From Wenjunlia tyrosinilytica (GTDB lineage: Bacteria > Actinomycetota > Actinomycetes > Streptomycetales > Streptomycetaceae): DNA of 36,964 nucleotides. Made by a program: the position numbers and the translations under genes. The stretch covers positions 1-36,964 of the forward strand of contig NZ_BMMS01000047.1 of assembly GCF_014646055.1 (NCBI RefSeq), given 5' to 3'. The notes beneath the pieces were generated by a model. It saw nothing but the letters and a program-made list of their open reading frames with translations, had not been told where the DNA came from and did not search any database. Shown here piece after piece: positions 7,876 through 16,094 of this stretch. Every line of letters starts with the position of its first letter. Positions within the stretch are counted from its first letter, which is position 1.

Positions 7876-8580
7876 ATGATCATGACTTTCCGCAATTCGA
7901 GCACCCCGCCGGACCCCCGCGGCGAATCCCCGCGACCGCGGCCGGACACCACGGCGGCACCGGCCGAGAATGCGCGCCCCCACGACTCGCCGACCGCCCA
8001 ACCGCCACCTCGACGAACACCGACGCAGGAACCGCCTCACCGTCCTTGGGGAACGCGCAGGGTCTGCGCCGCCGTGACCGCCTCGCTGATCGTGCTCGCC
8101 GCTGGCGCGCTGCTCTTCGAAGCCGTCTGGACACGCACCGGGCACCGCGCCACCGCTTGGTGGACGCGCCTGACCGCCGAGTTCGCCACCCGCCCGGTCG
8201 ACGACGTCTGGATCCTCACCGGCGCCGCCGTCGCAGCCGCCCTGGGCCTGATGCTGCTCGTCCTGGCCCTCACACCCGGCCTGCGCCGCCAACTGCCGCT
8301 GCGAGTTCCCGCCGACAGCCCTGGACCGATGCGTGCCGTACTCGACCGCAAGGGTGCGGCGCTGCTCCTGCGTGACGCCGCCATGCGTGTCCCGGGAATC
8401 AGCGCCGCGCGAGTCCAGGTACGCCGACGCCAGGTCAAAGTCCGAGCCGACGTGCGCTTCCGCGACACAGCAGAAGTAGAGGACGAACTCACCGATGCCG
8501 TCCGGCGCGAAGGGCGCGACCAACTCGCCCTGGCCCGCCCGCCGCGTCCGGCGGTCCGCGTACGCCGAAGCCCGACCTGA
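7876..8580 (+). CDS. DUF6286 domain membrane protein
   Basis: Two ATGs (7876 and 7882) are possible; the second has the better-placed AGGA. The 234-residue product has a disordered Pro/Arg-rich cytoplasmic N-terminus of about 50 residues, a membrane helix (TASLIVLAAGALLFEAVW), a short extracellular segment with WWTRLTAEFATRPVDD, a second helix (ILTGAAVAAALGLMLLVLAL), and a cytoplasmic alpha/beta domain (GAALLLRDAAMRVPGISAAR ... VRADVRFRDTAEVEDELTDA). The last domain resembles Asp23 in outline. DUF6286 genes are regular members of Streptomyces Asp23/AmaP clusters. It probably acts as a second membrane scaffold for Asp23 proteins. Confidence 0.78.
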   Translation: MIMTFRNSSTPPDPRGESPRPRPDTTAAPAENARPHDSPTAQPPPRRTPTQEPPHRPWGTRRVCAAVTASLIVLAAGALLFEAVWTRTGHRATAWWTRLTAEFATRPVDDVWILTGAAVAAALGLMLLVLALTPGLRRQLPLRVPADSPGPMRAVLDRKGAALLLRDAAMRVPGISAARVQVRRRQVKVRADVRFRDTAEVEDELTDAVRREGRDQLALARPPRPAVRVRRSPT

Positions 8581-8622
8581 ACGGCATAGGACCGGGTCCG
8601 CCAACCAGTACTGGAGCAGACG

Positions 8623-9222
8623 ATGAGGGAACACACCAGGACCAACCGCGTTCTTCTGGCCCTGCTCGGCCTCGTGCTGCTGGGCGGCGGCCTCCTTGTG
8701 CTCGCCGGCGGTGCCGACATCTACCGGCGTTGGAACCTCACACCGCCCGCCGGCTGGCCGCTGACCACCCCCCAGGACGTCCTGATCCCGCGCGCCGACC
8801 AGACCCGATGGCTCGACCAGGGCTGGTGGTGGCCGACCGTCATCGCCGCCCTGATCCTGATCATGCTGCTCGCCCTGTGGTGGCTGTTGTCCCAAGCCCG
8901 GCGGCGCCGCCCGCGCAAACTGGTCGTCAAAGACACTCCGCGGGAAGCCGTGGCGGTCAACGACCATGGGCTGCGAGACGCCCTCACCACAGACCTCGAC
9001 ATGCTGCCCGGCGTCCGGCGGGCCAAGGCACGCTTCTGCGGGCCTGCCCATCGCCCGCAGGCCCGGATCGGCCTCACCCTCGACTCCGGCAGCACTCCGG
9101 GGCGAGTGCTCGAGGACGTGAGCGCAACTGTGGAACGGGCCCGCCGGTCGGCCCGTTGGGACGAACTTCCCACCCATGTCCGCCTGGGCGTCGCCCCGCA
9201 CGGCCCGCACCGGGTGGAATGA
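8623..9222 (+). CDS. amaP: AmaP-like alkaline shock response membrane anchor protein
   Basis: ATG 8623 follows GGAG at 6 nt. The 199-residue product begins with a basic stretch and a helix ([20 protein letters not shown]), then an external loop with DIYRRWNL, a second helix ([20 protein letters not shown]), a positively charged stop (ARRRRPRK) and a cytoplasmic domain with [20 protein letters not shown] and [12 protein letters not shown]. This two-helix topology with a cytoplasmic alpha/beta domain is that of Streptomyces AmaP homologues. The staphylococcal AmaP anchors Asp23 at the membrane. It closes the rightward operon and probably tethers the Asp23 proteins of both operons. Confidence 0.8.
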   Translation: MREHTRTNRVLLALLGLVLLGGGLLVLAGGADIYRRWNLTPPAGWPLTTPQDVLIPRADQTRWLDQGWWWPTVIAALILIMLLALWWLLSQARRRRPRKLVVKDTPREAVAVNDHGLRDALTTDLDMLPGVRRAKARFCGPAHRPQARIGLTLDSGSTPGRVLEDVSATVERARRSARWDELPTHVRLGVAPHGPHRVE

Positions 9223-9283
9223 CGTCACGGTGCACGCTCCTCCCCGAGGAAGCTTTGACCAGCGCCAGGACGCGTTTGTCCTT

Positions 9284-9317
9284 CACCCGACCCGTTCGAA
9301 CCGGCGGTTGCCGGGTG
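9284..9317. terminator. Possible terminator hairpin after the Asp23 operon
   Basis: About 60 nt after the amaP-like stop, CACCCG (9284-9289) can pair with CGGGTG (9312-9317), enclosing a smaller AACC/GGTT hairpin (9299-9309). There is no T tract, as is usual in streptomycetes. The pairing is modest, so this is tentative. Confidence 0.3.
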
Positions 9318-9384
9318 AGAAGACGGTCACCTGCCGGAAGGGCGGCGCCCGAGGGTGCCGAAGCCCGGAGGCGGACGGGTCGGC

Positions 9385-9975
9385 CCCGCCCGAACGTCAT
9401 GGCGAGGCGTTCAAGAAGCAGCTCACCGTCGCCACCTCCTCCGTCCAGGGCTCCGGCTGGGGCATGCTGGCCTGGGAGCCCCTGGGCAGGCGGCTGATCG
9501 TGGAGCAGGTCTACGACCATCCCACGGCAACCCGAGATCGACGTGGCGCACAGTGGGTCCGCTGTCCACCGACCCCGCCCGCCTCGCGGACCAGGTCGCG
9601 AAAGTGTCCTGGGACGGCGGACACATCATGAACGGCGTGGCCGCCATGCTGGACTACGCCTCACGCCCCGGCCCCGTCCGCCCGCGGCTGCGCGCGGCCG
9701 CCCTGCGGGTCCTGGCCAAGAGCCCGTCGGTCCGTGTCGTCGGCACAACGTCATGGCTGGGGCACCAGGCCATTGCCGTCTACCAGACCGAGACCTGGCA
9801 CGGCAGCACCCAGCGCGTCTCCGTACTCTTCGATCCCGCCACCGGCTATCCCATGGGCAGCGAGGACGCCCTGTTCGGCAACGCTCGAAAGCTCAACGTG
9901 AAAGTGCCCGCCGCCCTCGAGGTCAGCGAGATCCTCAGCAGCGGCCGCACACACGATCCCGACGGAAGGCCCTGA
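9385..9975 (+). pseudogene. CU044_5270-like protein remnant, frameshifted
   Basis: The first part (to about 9525) reads [20 protein letters not shown] and [16 protein letters not shown]. The frame then shifts, and the next frame continues [68 protein letters not shown] and VSVLFDPATGYPMGSEDALF, to a stop at 9975. The order 'threshold of percentages, LRAAALRVLA, P.V.VVG, FDP.TGY' resembles the C-terminal half of CU044_5270 family proteins, which in actinomycetes usually sit beside sigma-factor genes and may act as anti-sigma-like envelope proteins. No signal anchor or N-terminus is present, so the copy is truncated and frameshifted. Family assignment is moderate. Confidence 0.5.
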
Positions 9976-9977
9976 AC

Positions 9978-10364
9978 ATGCCTGAGCGGAGGTATCCGAG
10001 GCCAACCTGGGCGAAGTCAGCCGGCCTGCCCGGCGTGTCCCCGGAACAGACCGCTATTCCCACGCCGGAGCACTTGATCAAGGACGTGCGCGAGGGCGTC
10101 GAGGCAGGCCGCTATCAGCGGGGGGAGCTGCTTCCCCCTCGAGAAGAACTCCAGAGCCTGTACCGACTGTCCGCAGCCGACGTGGATGCCGCCATCCGCC
10201 ACCTTCGACGAGCAGGGCTCCTTCAGCTCACCGACGAGTACCAGGACACCTACTTCATCGAGACGCGAGGCCAGCACTTGCCGGAAAGCACCGGCGCAAG
10301 CTCCGCCAGCGGGCTCCGCTGGCGGCCATGGAAGTGGCATCGCAGCGCACAACAGCGCCCGTAG
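9978..10364 (+). CDS. GntR-like winged-helix regulator (short)
   Basis: ATG 9978 lies 3 nt after the previous stop and has GGAAGG upstream. The 128-residue product has a GntR-type winged-helix domain at about residues 30-90: HLIKDVREGVEAGRYQRGEL, LPPREELQSLYRLSAADVDA, AIRHLRRAGLLQL, with the family's G-x-x-L-P-x-x-x-x-L turn. There is no effector-binding domain. The last 35 residues (from about 10260) are low-complexity Ser/Trp/Arg and lie close to the transposase remnant, so the natural C-terminus may have been replaced by insertion. Short GntR-like proteins are common in Streptomyces accessory DNA. The target is unknown. Confidence 0.6.
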   Translation: MPERRYPRPTWAKSAGLPGVSPEQTAIPTPEHLIKDVREGVEAGRYQRGELLPPREELQSLYRLSAADVDAAIRHLRRAGLLQLTDEYQDTYFIETRGQHLPESTGASSASGLRWRPWKWHRSAQQRP

Positions 10365-10494
10365 CAGGAGCCGCCAGCGTCGTAGATGGTGGCTGGGGCG
10401 CCACAGGACCACCGCCAGAGGGCATTTGGTTCGGGTGTGGCTCCCTCTGCAGGGATGTTTGTGATCAGGCCCGTGAGTTCGTAGTTGTGCTGGT

Positions 10495-10900
10495 CGGGGG
10501 TGGGGTAGAGGCGCTGGTGCTCGCGGGCGAGGTGCGAACGCTCGCCGTAGGCGTCGAAGTCGCCGTTGTCGATGAGAGCGTGGGGCTTGAGTACGGCTTC
10601 GGCGCCGTCCATTCCCCAGCGGCTGCCGGTGGTGTCGAGGCGGTCGCCGATCAAGTTGCGGCAGGCGCCTTCGATCGGGCCGGTGGCGATCGGCCAGCCT
10701 GCGGTGAACGCGGTGTCGTAGCGGAGGGCGAGGTGGCCGGTAAGGGAGCTGACGCAGGCGTCGGCTCCCTCGCGCCGGGTTCCGCGCAGCCCGGTCTGAT
10801 CCGCCTGGGTGCTGATCTCGGTCGCCGCCCGCGCGGCGTGGCCGCGGAGGATCGTGGTGAGGTGACCGGCGACCCAGGATTCGCCCACGGGTGTCTCGTT
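10495..10900 (-). mobile_element. ISKra4-family transposase remnant
   Basis: Read on the minus strand, the segment contains GWPIATGPIEGACRNLIGDR, LDTTGSRWGMDGAEAVLKPH and NGDFDAYGERSHLAREHQRL, the conserved C-terminal block of ISKra4-type transposases (ATG-x-IEGACRHL-x-DR and RW-x-x-x-GAEAVL with the final DFD-x-Y and EH). The upstream half of the transposase is absent: coding identity ends near 10888, just before the next gene's promoter region. The frame downstream of the block runs on into non-family sequence. I could not define terminal inverted repeats. It is a dead fragment that may explain the altered C-terminus of the neighbouring GntR-like gene. Confidence 0.7.
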
Positions 10901-10958
10901 CCGGGGATGCGCTGCGTACCCGGCCCGTTACCATGCCGATGCGGCGAGGGGGAGAGGC

Positions 10959-12203
10959 ATGGACTCACGGCGTGCGCACTTATGGCGCGCGGCGGCTTGG
11001 CGGCCGCTGGTTGCGGGCGTTCTGTGCGTCCTGCTCGGCCCGGGCGCCGCTAGCGCGGCCGACGGCAGCCCGCTCGCCGGTGAACTGCTCACCTCGTCGG
11101 ACACCATCGACTCCGGACACCCGGTCGACCTCGTGCTCTCGGTCCAGAACCGGCAGTCCGTGCCGGTGAGCCTGCAAAAGGTCGACGTCCTGGCCTCGGA
11201 CGGACTCAGGGCGTGCGCCTGGCGGCAGACCGCATGCGACGCACATTTCGCGTCCCGCCCGGCGCCGGTCCGCAGCGTGGCGGCTGGCGATACCGCCACC
11301 CTCCGCTACCGGCTGCGGTCCCAGGGACGCCTGTGGCCGGGTCCGAAGCTGGTGGTCGTCAGCGTACACGGACGCTACGTCCTCAAGGGCAAGCCGCACC
11401 AGGTGTCACTGACGCTGAGCAAACGGGTTCAGTTCGCTGTGCTGGGCGAGGCGCAGTTCATCAGCGGCATCGGGGTCCCCTCGTTCCTCCTGCTGCCCGG
11501 GTTCCTGCTGCTCGCCACGTACCGCCTCCTCGCACGGCGCAGCCGGCAGGGCGAGGCCGCCTTACCGCAACTGGACGTCAACGCCATGGAGTTCGTCGCC
11601 CTGTCGGCGTCGCTCTCTATCGCTGCGGTACCCCTCTTCTGGGTGATCTCGTGGTTCGCCGGGGAGCCGAGAACCTATCTCGATGGCTACGACACCCAGG
11701 ATCTCCTCGCGGTGTGGATCGGCTCGATCGCCGCCGGGGCCGTCGCCTTTTCCGTGCCCGCCGCCCTGGCTGCCATACAGCTGTGGCTGCGGACCCCGCA
11801 GCTGACCGACAGCCCGGGGCAGGCGCTGAGCCGGCTGGCCAGAGCCGGCGAGGGGCTCACCCGGACGCAGATGCGCTTCCGCCACGCCGGGCCCGGCGGC
11901 GAGGTGCCGGCGCAGGCCTTCGTCTACGCTGCTCCGGCCGTCGAAGGAGATCCCTATTGGCTGATGCCCCCGATCCGCTACACCTGCCGGGCCGGGGCCG
12001 CGCCGGACGTGCACCGAAGACTTGTGGAACTGCTGCGCGGCGAAGCACCGGCCAAGGCGGTCCACGACTTCCTGCGCCAGCACGCGAAGGACGTGGACCT
12101 GTCGTGGGCGCCGGGCGCGCTGCGCGGCCCCGTCCAGGTGAGCGCCCCACAGGTGCGGGGCGAAGTTGCAGCGGCTCCGCTGCTGCGGATGGAGGCGCCC
12201 TGA
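10959..12203 (+). CDS. Membrane protein with secreted N-terminal domain, unknown function
   Basis: ATG 10959 follows GGGGAGAGG. The 414-residue product has a signal peptide (ending GPGAASA, cleavage near residue 34) and an extracellular beta-rich domain of about 130 residues with SVQNRQSVPVSLQKVDVLAS and VRSVAAGDTATLRYRL, which resembles an immunoglobulin-like fold. Three membrane helices follow: near 168-190 (VPSFLLLPGFLLLATY), 208-232 and 247-275 (GSIAAGAVAFSVPAALAAI). A cytoplasmic C-terminal domain of about 135 residues contains YWLMPPIRYTC and HDFLRQHAKDVDL. Two leucines are encoded by TTA (codons 8 and 202), which predicts dependence on the bldA tRNA. I do not recognise a named family. 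It heads a rightward three-gene set, 154 bp before the next gene. Confidence 0.75.
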   Translation: MDSRRAHLWRAAAWRPLVAGVLCVLLGPGAASAADGSPLAGELLTSSDTIDSGHPVDLVLSVQNRQSVPVSLQKVDVLASDGLRACAWRQTACDAHFASRPAPVRSVAAGDTATLRYRLRSQGRLWPGPKLVVVSVHGRYVLKGKPHQVSLTLSKRVQFAVLGEAQFISGIGVPSFLLLPGFLLLATYRLLARRSRQGEAALPQLDVNAMEFVALSASLSIAAVPLFWVISWFAGEPRTYLDGYDTQDLLAVWIGSIAAGAVAFSVPAALAAIQLWLRTPQLTDSPGQALSRLARAGEGLTRTQMRFRHAGPGGEVPAQAFVYAAPAVEGDPYWLMPPIRYTCRAGAAPDVHRRLVELLRGEAPAKAVHDFLRQHAKDVDLSWAPGALRGPVQVSAPQVRGEVAAAPLLRMEAP

Positions 12204-12357
12204 CATGGGCCGGGAAGGGCGGCCCCGTGGACCGCCCCCGGCGCGAACGCCTGAATCCTCCTCCCACCTGGGCAACCCCAGGCCGCCGGTGAGCCACGTC
12301 ACGGGAGTCGGATGAATCAAGGTGGAGGATACGGACTCTTATGGAGGTGTCAAGCCA

Positions 12358-13554
12358 ATGCTTCGCGTTCAGCAGCTCCGCCTGACCTATGCGTGGAGCG
12401 TCACCACTCCGGGGCTGCTGGACGGCGCCACGCATGGGGCCCCGGCACCCGCGATGACGTTTCCCGCCGACTACGTCCGCGCCTTCGACGCCGTCGGGAA
12501 CACCGGCGTGATTCCCGCGGGCGGCGCCCCCTGGCCCGGTAGCACGGACGAACCGTCCCTGACCCGTCCATGGCCCCCGCGCAACGAGGCCGTGGACGAG
12601 GTAGTCAACGTGTGGGCCAGAGCGCTTGGTTCGCGGGACTACGCCTCGCTGAGCAGTCGGCGCTTCTGGCGCGCCCAGATCCCGCTGGCAGTTCCTCGCC
12701 CGCCTCTGCGCCTCGCGCAGGACACGGCAGAGACGGTGGTGACCGGGACCGCCCTGTGCCACCCGCTGGGCAACTCCGTCGCCGTCACGGCGGCGATCAG
12801 CGGCGATCTCGACCCCGGCCGACTGGCCGAGCGTGTGGCCGACATCGATCAGAGCGCGCGGCTCCGGCTGGCAGACGGGCACACCACCCAGACCTACCCG
12901 CTGCGCACCCTCGGCCCCGAGCTGCTGCGGCGGTTGCACACGCACCGGGGCGGGACGGGCATCGGCGAGCCCGAATTCGATCCGTTTGTCGTCGTCACCG
13001 TCGTCCGGGCCGACCCGGACTGCACGGACGACGAATGCCGGGCGACCGAGGGCGGCGCTGTGCACCATCTGCTGCACGCCCTGGCCACGCGCGCCCGCCT
13101 CACGGAGTGTCCGGTGCCGCGCCGGCTCGCGGAACACAGCCTGCCGGGCCGCACCCACCAAGGGGGAGGCGTCCTCTACCGGCTGCCCCGGACCCGCGTG
13201 GTCTGGGCACCGTACCGGTTCCGGCGTGCAGGACGCAGCCGCTGGCTCGGCTGCTACCACCACAACCTGGCCTTGGCGAGCATGCTCACCGACGCCTGGC
13301 TCGGCGTCACCGCCTGGGCCGCCGACACCATCGCCGAGGGGCCGCTCGCACCGGGAGCTTTCGAGGTGGCGGAGCGTTGCGCCGCACTCCTCGGCCTCGT
13401 TTATGAGGAGAACCCCCGGCCGGCCCCCGTGTACCGCACCCGAAGCATGGCCGCTCAGATCGTGGACAGCGGGCTGGTACCCGCCCTGCAGGACGTCCGT
13501 GGCTATGTCGGCGCCCTCAGGGAACTCAAGCCCGCCTCACTAACCCCCGGATGA
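12358..13554 (+). CDS. Unrecognised 398-aa protein
   Basis: ATG 12358 is preferred because GGAGGT (12343-12348) lies 9 nt upstream; the in-frame GTG at 12322 has no such site. The product is soluble with no signal peptide. Recognisable stretches are LCHPLGNSVAVTAAISGDLD, FDPFVVVTVVRADPDCTDDE, RLPRTRVVWAPYRFRRAGRS, RWLGCYHHNLALASMLTDAW and ERCAALLGLVYEENPRP. The CYHHNLALASM segment and a final helix set give it the look of a folded enzyme or a receptor-like domain, but I see no classical catalytic signature. The stop overlaps the start region of the DUF1653 gene. I cannot name the family. Confidence 0.7.
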   Translation: MLRVQQLRLTYAWSVTTPGLLDGATHGAPAPAMTFPADYVRAFDAVGNTGVIPAGGAPWPGSTDEPSLTRPWPPRNEAVDEVVNVWARALGSRDYASLSSRRFWRAQIPLAVPRPPLRLAQDTAETVVTGTALCHPLGNSVAVTAAISGDLDPGRLAERVADIDQSARLRLADGHTTQTYPLRTLGPELLRRLHTHRGGTGIGEPEFDPFVVVTVVRADPDCTDDECRATEGGAVHHLLHALATRARLTECPVPRRLAEHSLPGRTHQGGGVLYRLPRTRVVWAPYRFRRAGRSRWLGCYHHNLALASMLTDAWLGVTAWAADTIAEGPLAPGAFEVAERCAALLGLVYEENPRPAPVYRTRSMAAQIVDSGLVPALQDVRGYVGALRELKPASLTPG

Positions 13555-13568
13555 GAGGAAGACAGACC

Positions 13569-13895
13569 ATGGCCATTCAGTCCGGCGCTCAGGGGACCGA
13601 GCAGGTCCATTCAACTTCCGGCGCCGAGCAACTCCCCTTCAGGCTGGGCGTGTACGAGCACTTCACCGGCAACCAGTACCAAGTCGACGGCTTCGGTCGT
13701 CTGGTGTTCGGGGACGGGGAGCAGGAGAACGTCGGCGAGCAGGTCGTCGTCTACCACGCCCTATTCACCTCGCCGAGGTACGGAGAGCAGGCGGTCTGGA
13801 TCCGCCCCGTCGACAACTTCACGGAGGAAATCGTGATCGACGGCCGCACTGTCCAGCGCTTCCGCTACGTCGGCGAGCATCCGTCTGACGAGTGA
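13569..13895 (+). CDS. DUF1653 domain protein
   Basis: The ATG at 13569 has GAGGAA about 9 nt upstream; a second ATG at 13551 overlaps the previous stop (ATGA) but lacks spacing for a site of its own. The 108-residue product reads LGVYEHFTGNQYQVDGFGRL, then EQVVVYHALFTSPRYGEQAV and WIRPVDNFTEEIVIDGRTVQ, ending RFRYVGEHPSDE. The order Y-x-H-F-x-G-x-x-Y-x-V, VVVY-x-A-L and W-x-RP-x-x-x-F is that of DUF1653 (PF07866), a small beta-barrel-like domain of unknown function. It is probably co-transcribed with the preceding gene. It meets the leftward operon head-on, 19 bp from the UbiA-like stop. Confidence 0.8.
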   Translation: MAIQSGAQGTEQVHSTSGAEQLPFRLGVYEHFTGNQYQVDGFGRLVFGDGEQENVGEQVVVYHALFTSPRYGEQAVWIRPVDNFTEEIVIDGRTVQRFRYVGEHPSDE

Positions 13896-13914
13896 CGTGA
13901 CCCGGCGGCGGGGC

Positions 13915-14544
13915 TCACCGGGGTGTCAGCCGATAGGTGAGGGCCTGCACCGCGAGGGCGCAGCACCAGACCCACCACGGTAGTCCCGCCATGGCCACCC
14001 ACACCGCGGACGTGACCGCGAGGCCGAGGGGGTAGACGAGGGGCGTGTGCCTTCGGTAACCCAGCCGCACGGGAATCGATGCGACCCCCTCGCCCGCGTC
14101 CTTGGCCGCGTCCCGCACGTCACCCAGGAGGTTGCGGATCGTCATCAGGACGAAGACCAGCAGGACCTGTCTGGCATGGGCACCGGGCAGGGGCTCGATG
14201 AGGGCGACCTTGAGGCCCGCGTTGATCAGCGGCGACACAGCCGCCAGGAACGGGATGCGTTTTTTGAGGGAATAGCCCGCGGCCAGCACGAGGAAGGGCA
14301 CACACATCGGGTCGGCGACTAGGACCACCCCGGCGATCCACAGCAGCGCCCAGACCGGCCAGGGCCACCGCAACCGCCCCATGTCCCGGTGCTGCCACTC
14401 GAGATGGATCAGGAATCCGAACCAGAGAAGGCTCAAGCCCACCATGTCGCGCAGCCCTGCGTGCAGGGCCTGAAAGAGCAGAAGCAGGTCGACGTACGAG
14501 TAGATACGTAACTGGCCGAGGTAGTTGAGAGCGTGCTGCATCAC
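13915..14544 (-). CDS. UbiA-like membrane prenyltransferase homologue, short and lacking the first Asp motif
   Basis: The 209-residue product is strongly hydrophobic with about five to six membrane helices. Residues 136-162 read IRNLLGDVRDAAKDAGEGVA and SIPVRLG, the second aspartate-rich motif (D142-x2-D145-x3-D149) and following stretch of UbiA prenyltransferases. The usual first motif (N-D-x-x-D-x-x-x-D) is not visible; the equivalent loop has HLEWQHRDMG. Typical members have 280-300 residues. It could be a degenerate or specialised member, and prenyl transfer should not be assumed. Codon 12 (LGQLRI) is TTA. It follows the ALDH gene after 59 bp that hold a 32-bp palindrome. Confidence 0.65.
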   Translation of the reverse strand: MMQHALNYLGQLRIYSYVDLLLLFQALHAGLRDMVGLSLLWFGFLIHLEWQHRDMGRLRWPWPVWALLWIAGVVLVADPMCVPFLVLAAGYSLKKRIPFLAAVSPLINAGLKVALIEPLPGAHARQVLLVFVLMTIRNLLGDVRDAAKDAGEGVASIPVRLGYRRHTPLVYPLGLAVTSAVWVAMAGLPWWVWCCALAVQALTYRLTPR

Positions 14545-14562
14545 TGACCCCCCACGTCGTCG

Positions 14563-14594
14563 AGGCCCGGTGAGAGCGCGCTCTCACCGGGCCT
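14563..14594. terminator. Perfect 32-bp palindrome between ALDH and UbiA-like genes
   Basis: AGGCCCGGTGAGAGCG (14563-14578) is followed directly by its exact reverse complement, CGCTCTCACCGGGCCT (14579-14594). It starts 9 nt past the ALDH stop and ends 18 nt before the UbiA-like start. Such a stable hairpin without a T tract can terminate transcription in streptomycetes; a palindrome at this spot could equally be an operator. Confidence 0.6.
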
Positions 14595-14603
14595 ACCGAG
14601 AAC

Positions 14604-16094
14604 TCAGATCCGGAACACGGCCTTGGCGTCCAAAAATTCATCGAGCGCGCTCAGCCCCAGTTCCCGCCCCTGCCCCGAGAGCTTCACGCCGCCCCACGGC
14701 ACTTCGATGGCGAAATAACCGAAGCAGTTGACCCAGCACGTTCCCACGCGGACCTCACGGATGAACCTGTCGGCGAAACTCTCGTCCGACGTCCATACGG
14801 ACGTGGACAGGCCGTAGTCCGTGTCGTTGGCCGCTGCGATGGCATCGTCCGGACCGTCGACGGGGTAGATGCAGCCGACGGGGCCGAAGACCTCCTCCCG
14901 GGTGATCCGCATGCCGCGGGTGGCGCCGGTCAGGATCGTCGGCGCGTAGAACAGGCCGCCCAAGTCCGCTCCGCCCCCGCCCGTGGCACAGCTTGCACCC
15001 TCCTTCAGGGCACCCTTGACATAGCCGTCGATGCGCTCGAAGTGCTGCCGGTCGATTTGCGGCCCCTGCTGGGTCGCCTCGTCGAGTGGGTCGCCGAGGC
15101 GCCGCGACTCCGCGGCCGTGACCAGCCGGGCGAGGAAGTCTTCGTAGATGTCCCGCTGGACGTAAGTCCGGCTCCCGGCACAGCAGTTCTGCCCCGCGAC
15201 GTCGAACATGGCGTCGATCGTCCCGGCCACGGCGGCGTCCAGGTCGCAGTCCGCCATGACGACATTTGCGCCCTTCCCACCCAGTTCGAGGGTGAGGCGG
15301 GGCATCCGGCTGGTGGAACCGGCCACGATGGACCGGGCAGTGTCCACCGATCCGGTGAAGGTGATTTTGTCGACCCGGGGGTCGGCGGCCAGCGCCCGCC
15401 CCGCGACATCACCGACGCCGGTGACCACGTTGAACACACCCGGCGGGAACCCCGCCTCGGTCGCGAGCGCCGCTAAGGCCTGAGCGGACAAGGGGGCCCG
15501 CTCGGGCGGCTTGACGACTACCGTGCAGCCAGCGGCGAGGGCCGGGGCGATCTTCCACGAGATACAGGCGAACGGGAAGTTCCACGGGGTGATCGCCGCA
15601 CACACCCCGACCGGCACGGCGCATACGACGACACGCGCCGTGCCAACGTCCGGCTGGGTTGACGGCTCCCGTTCCAGGGCCGCGCGGGCGTAGTACCGGT
15701 ACACCTCCAGCGACTGGGGCACATCCCACCCGCGCACCCCCGCGAGGCGCTTGCCGGTGTCCGTCGCCTCCAGCAGGGACAGGCGCTCGGCGTCCCGCTC
15801 GATCAGGGCGGCGAACCGCTCCAGCGTGTCAGCCCGCTCCTGGGCGGTCATGCGGGGCCAGGGCCCCTCGTCGAAGGCGGTGCGGGCAGCGCCCACGGCG
15901 GCGTCGACGTCGCGGGGACCCGCGGTCGGCAGCACGGCGAGGGTCCGCTCCGTCGTGGGGTCGAGGTCGGTGAGCTCCGCGCTGCTCACGGGATCCCGGA
16001 ATCCGCCGTCGATGAACGGACGGAGATCGAGGGCGGGGATGAGGGAGGAGACGACCTGGTTCCTGCGGACGTCGGCGGGGGTTTCCCTGGTCAT
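14604..16094 (-). CDS. NAD(P)+-dependent aldehyde dehydrogenase
   Basis: ATG 16094 follows AAAGGAAC and overlaps the upstream stop in an ATGA arrangement. The 496-residue length is normal for the family. Visible signatures are the cofactor and catalytic asparagine motif TPWNFPF (N172), VVKPPE, FTGSVDTAR, the general base in LELGGKG (E270), the catalytic cysteine in GQNCCAGSRT (C304), and REEVFGPVGCIYPV with the terminal GGVKLSGQGRELG. The enzyme oxidises an aldehyde to the acid; the substrate cannot be read from sequence, but the GQ-x-CCAGSR form is that of betaine/retinal-type dehydrogenases. Leucine 207 is encoded by TTA. Its coupling to a DUF4365-like gene is unexpected. Confidence 0.93.
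   Translation of the reverse strand: MTRETPADVRRNQVVSSLIPALDLRPFIDGGFRDPVSSAELTDLDPTTERTLAVLPTAGPRDVDAAVGAARTAFDEGPWPRMTAQERADTLERFAALIERDAERLSLLEATDTGKRLAGVRGWDVPQSLEVYRYYARAALEREPSTQPDVGTARVVVCAVPVGVCAAITPWNFPFACISWKIAPALAAGCTVVVKPPERAPLSAQALAALATEAGFPPGVFNVVTGVGDVAGRALAADPRVDKITFTGSVDTARSIVAGSTSRMPRLTLELGGKGANVVMADCDLDAAVAGTIDAMFDVAGQNCCAGSRTYVQRDIYEDFLARLVTAAESRRLGDPLDEATQQGPQIDRQHFERIDGYVKGALKEGASCATGGGGADLGGLFYAPTILTGATRGMRITREEVFGPVGCIYPVDGPDDAIAAANDTDYGLSTSVWTSDESFADRFIREVRVGTCWVNCFGYFAIEVPWGGVKLSGQGRELGLSALDEFLDAKAVFRI

Noticed and set aside
7681-9228. 515-residue minus-strand frame
   Set aside because: It is antisense to the DUF6286 and AmaP-like genes, is low in family motifs and rich in Gly/Arg, as expected of a shadow in GC-rich DNA.
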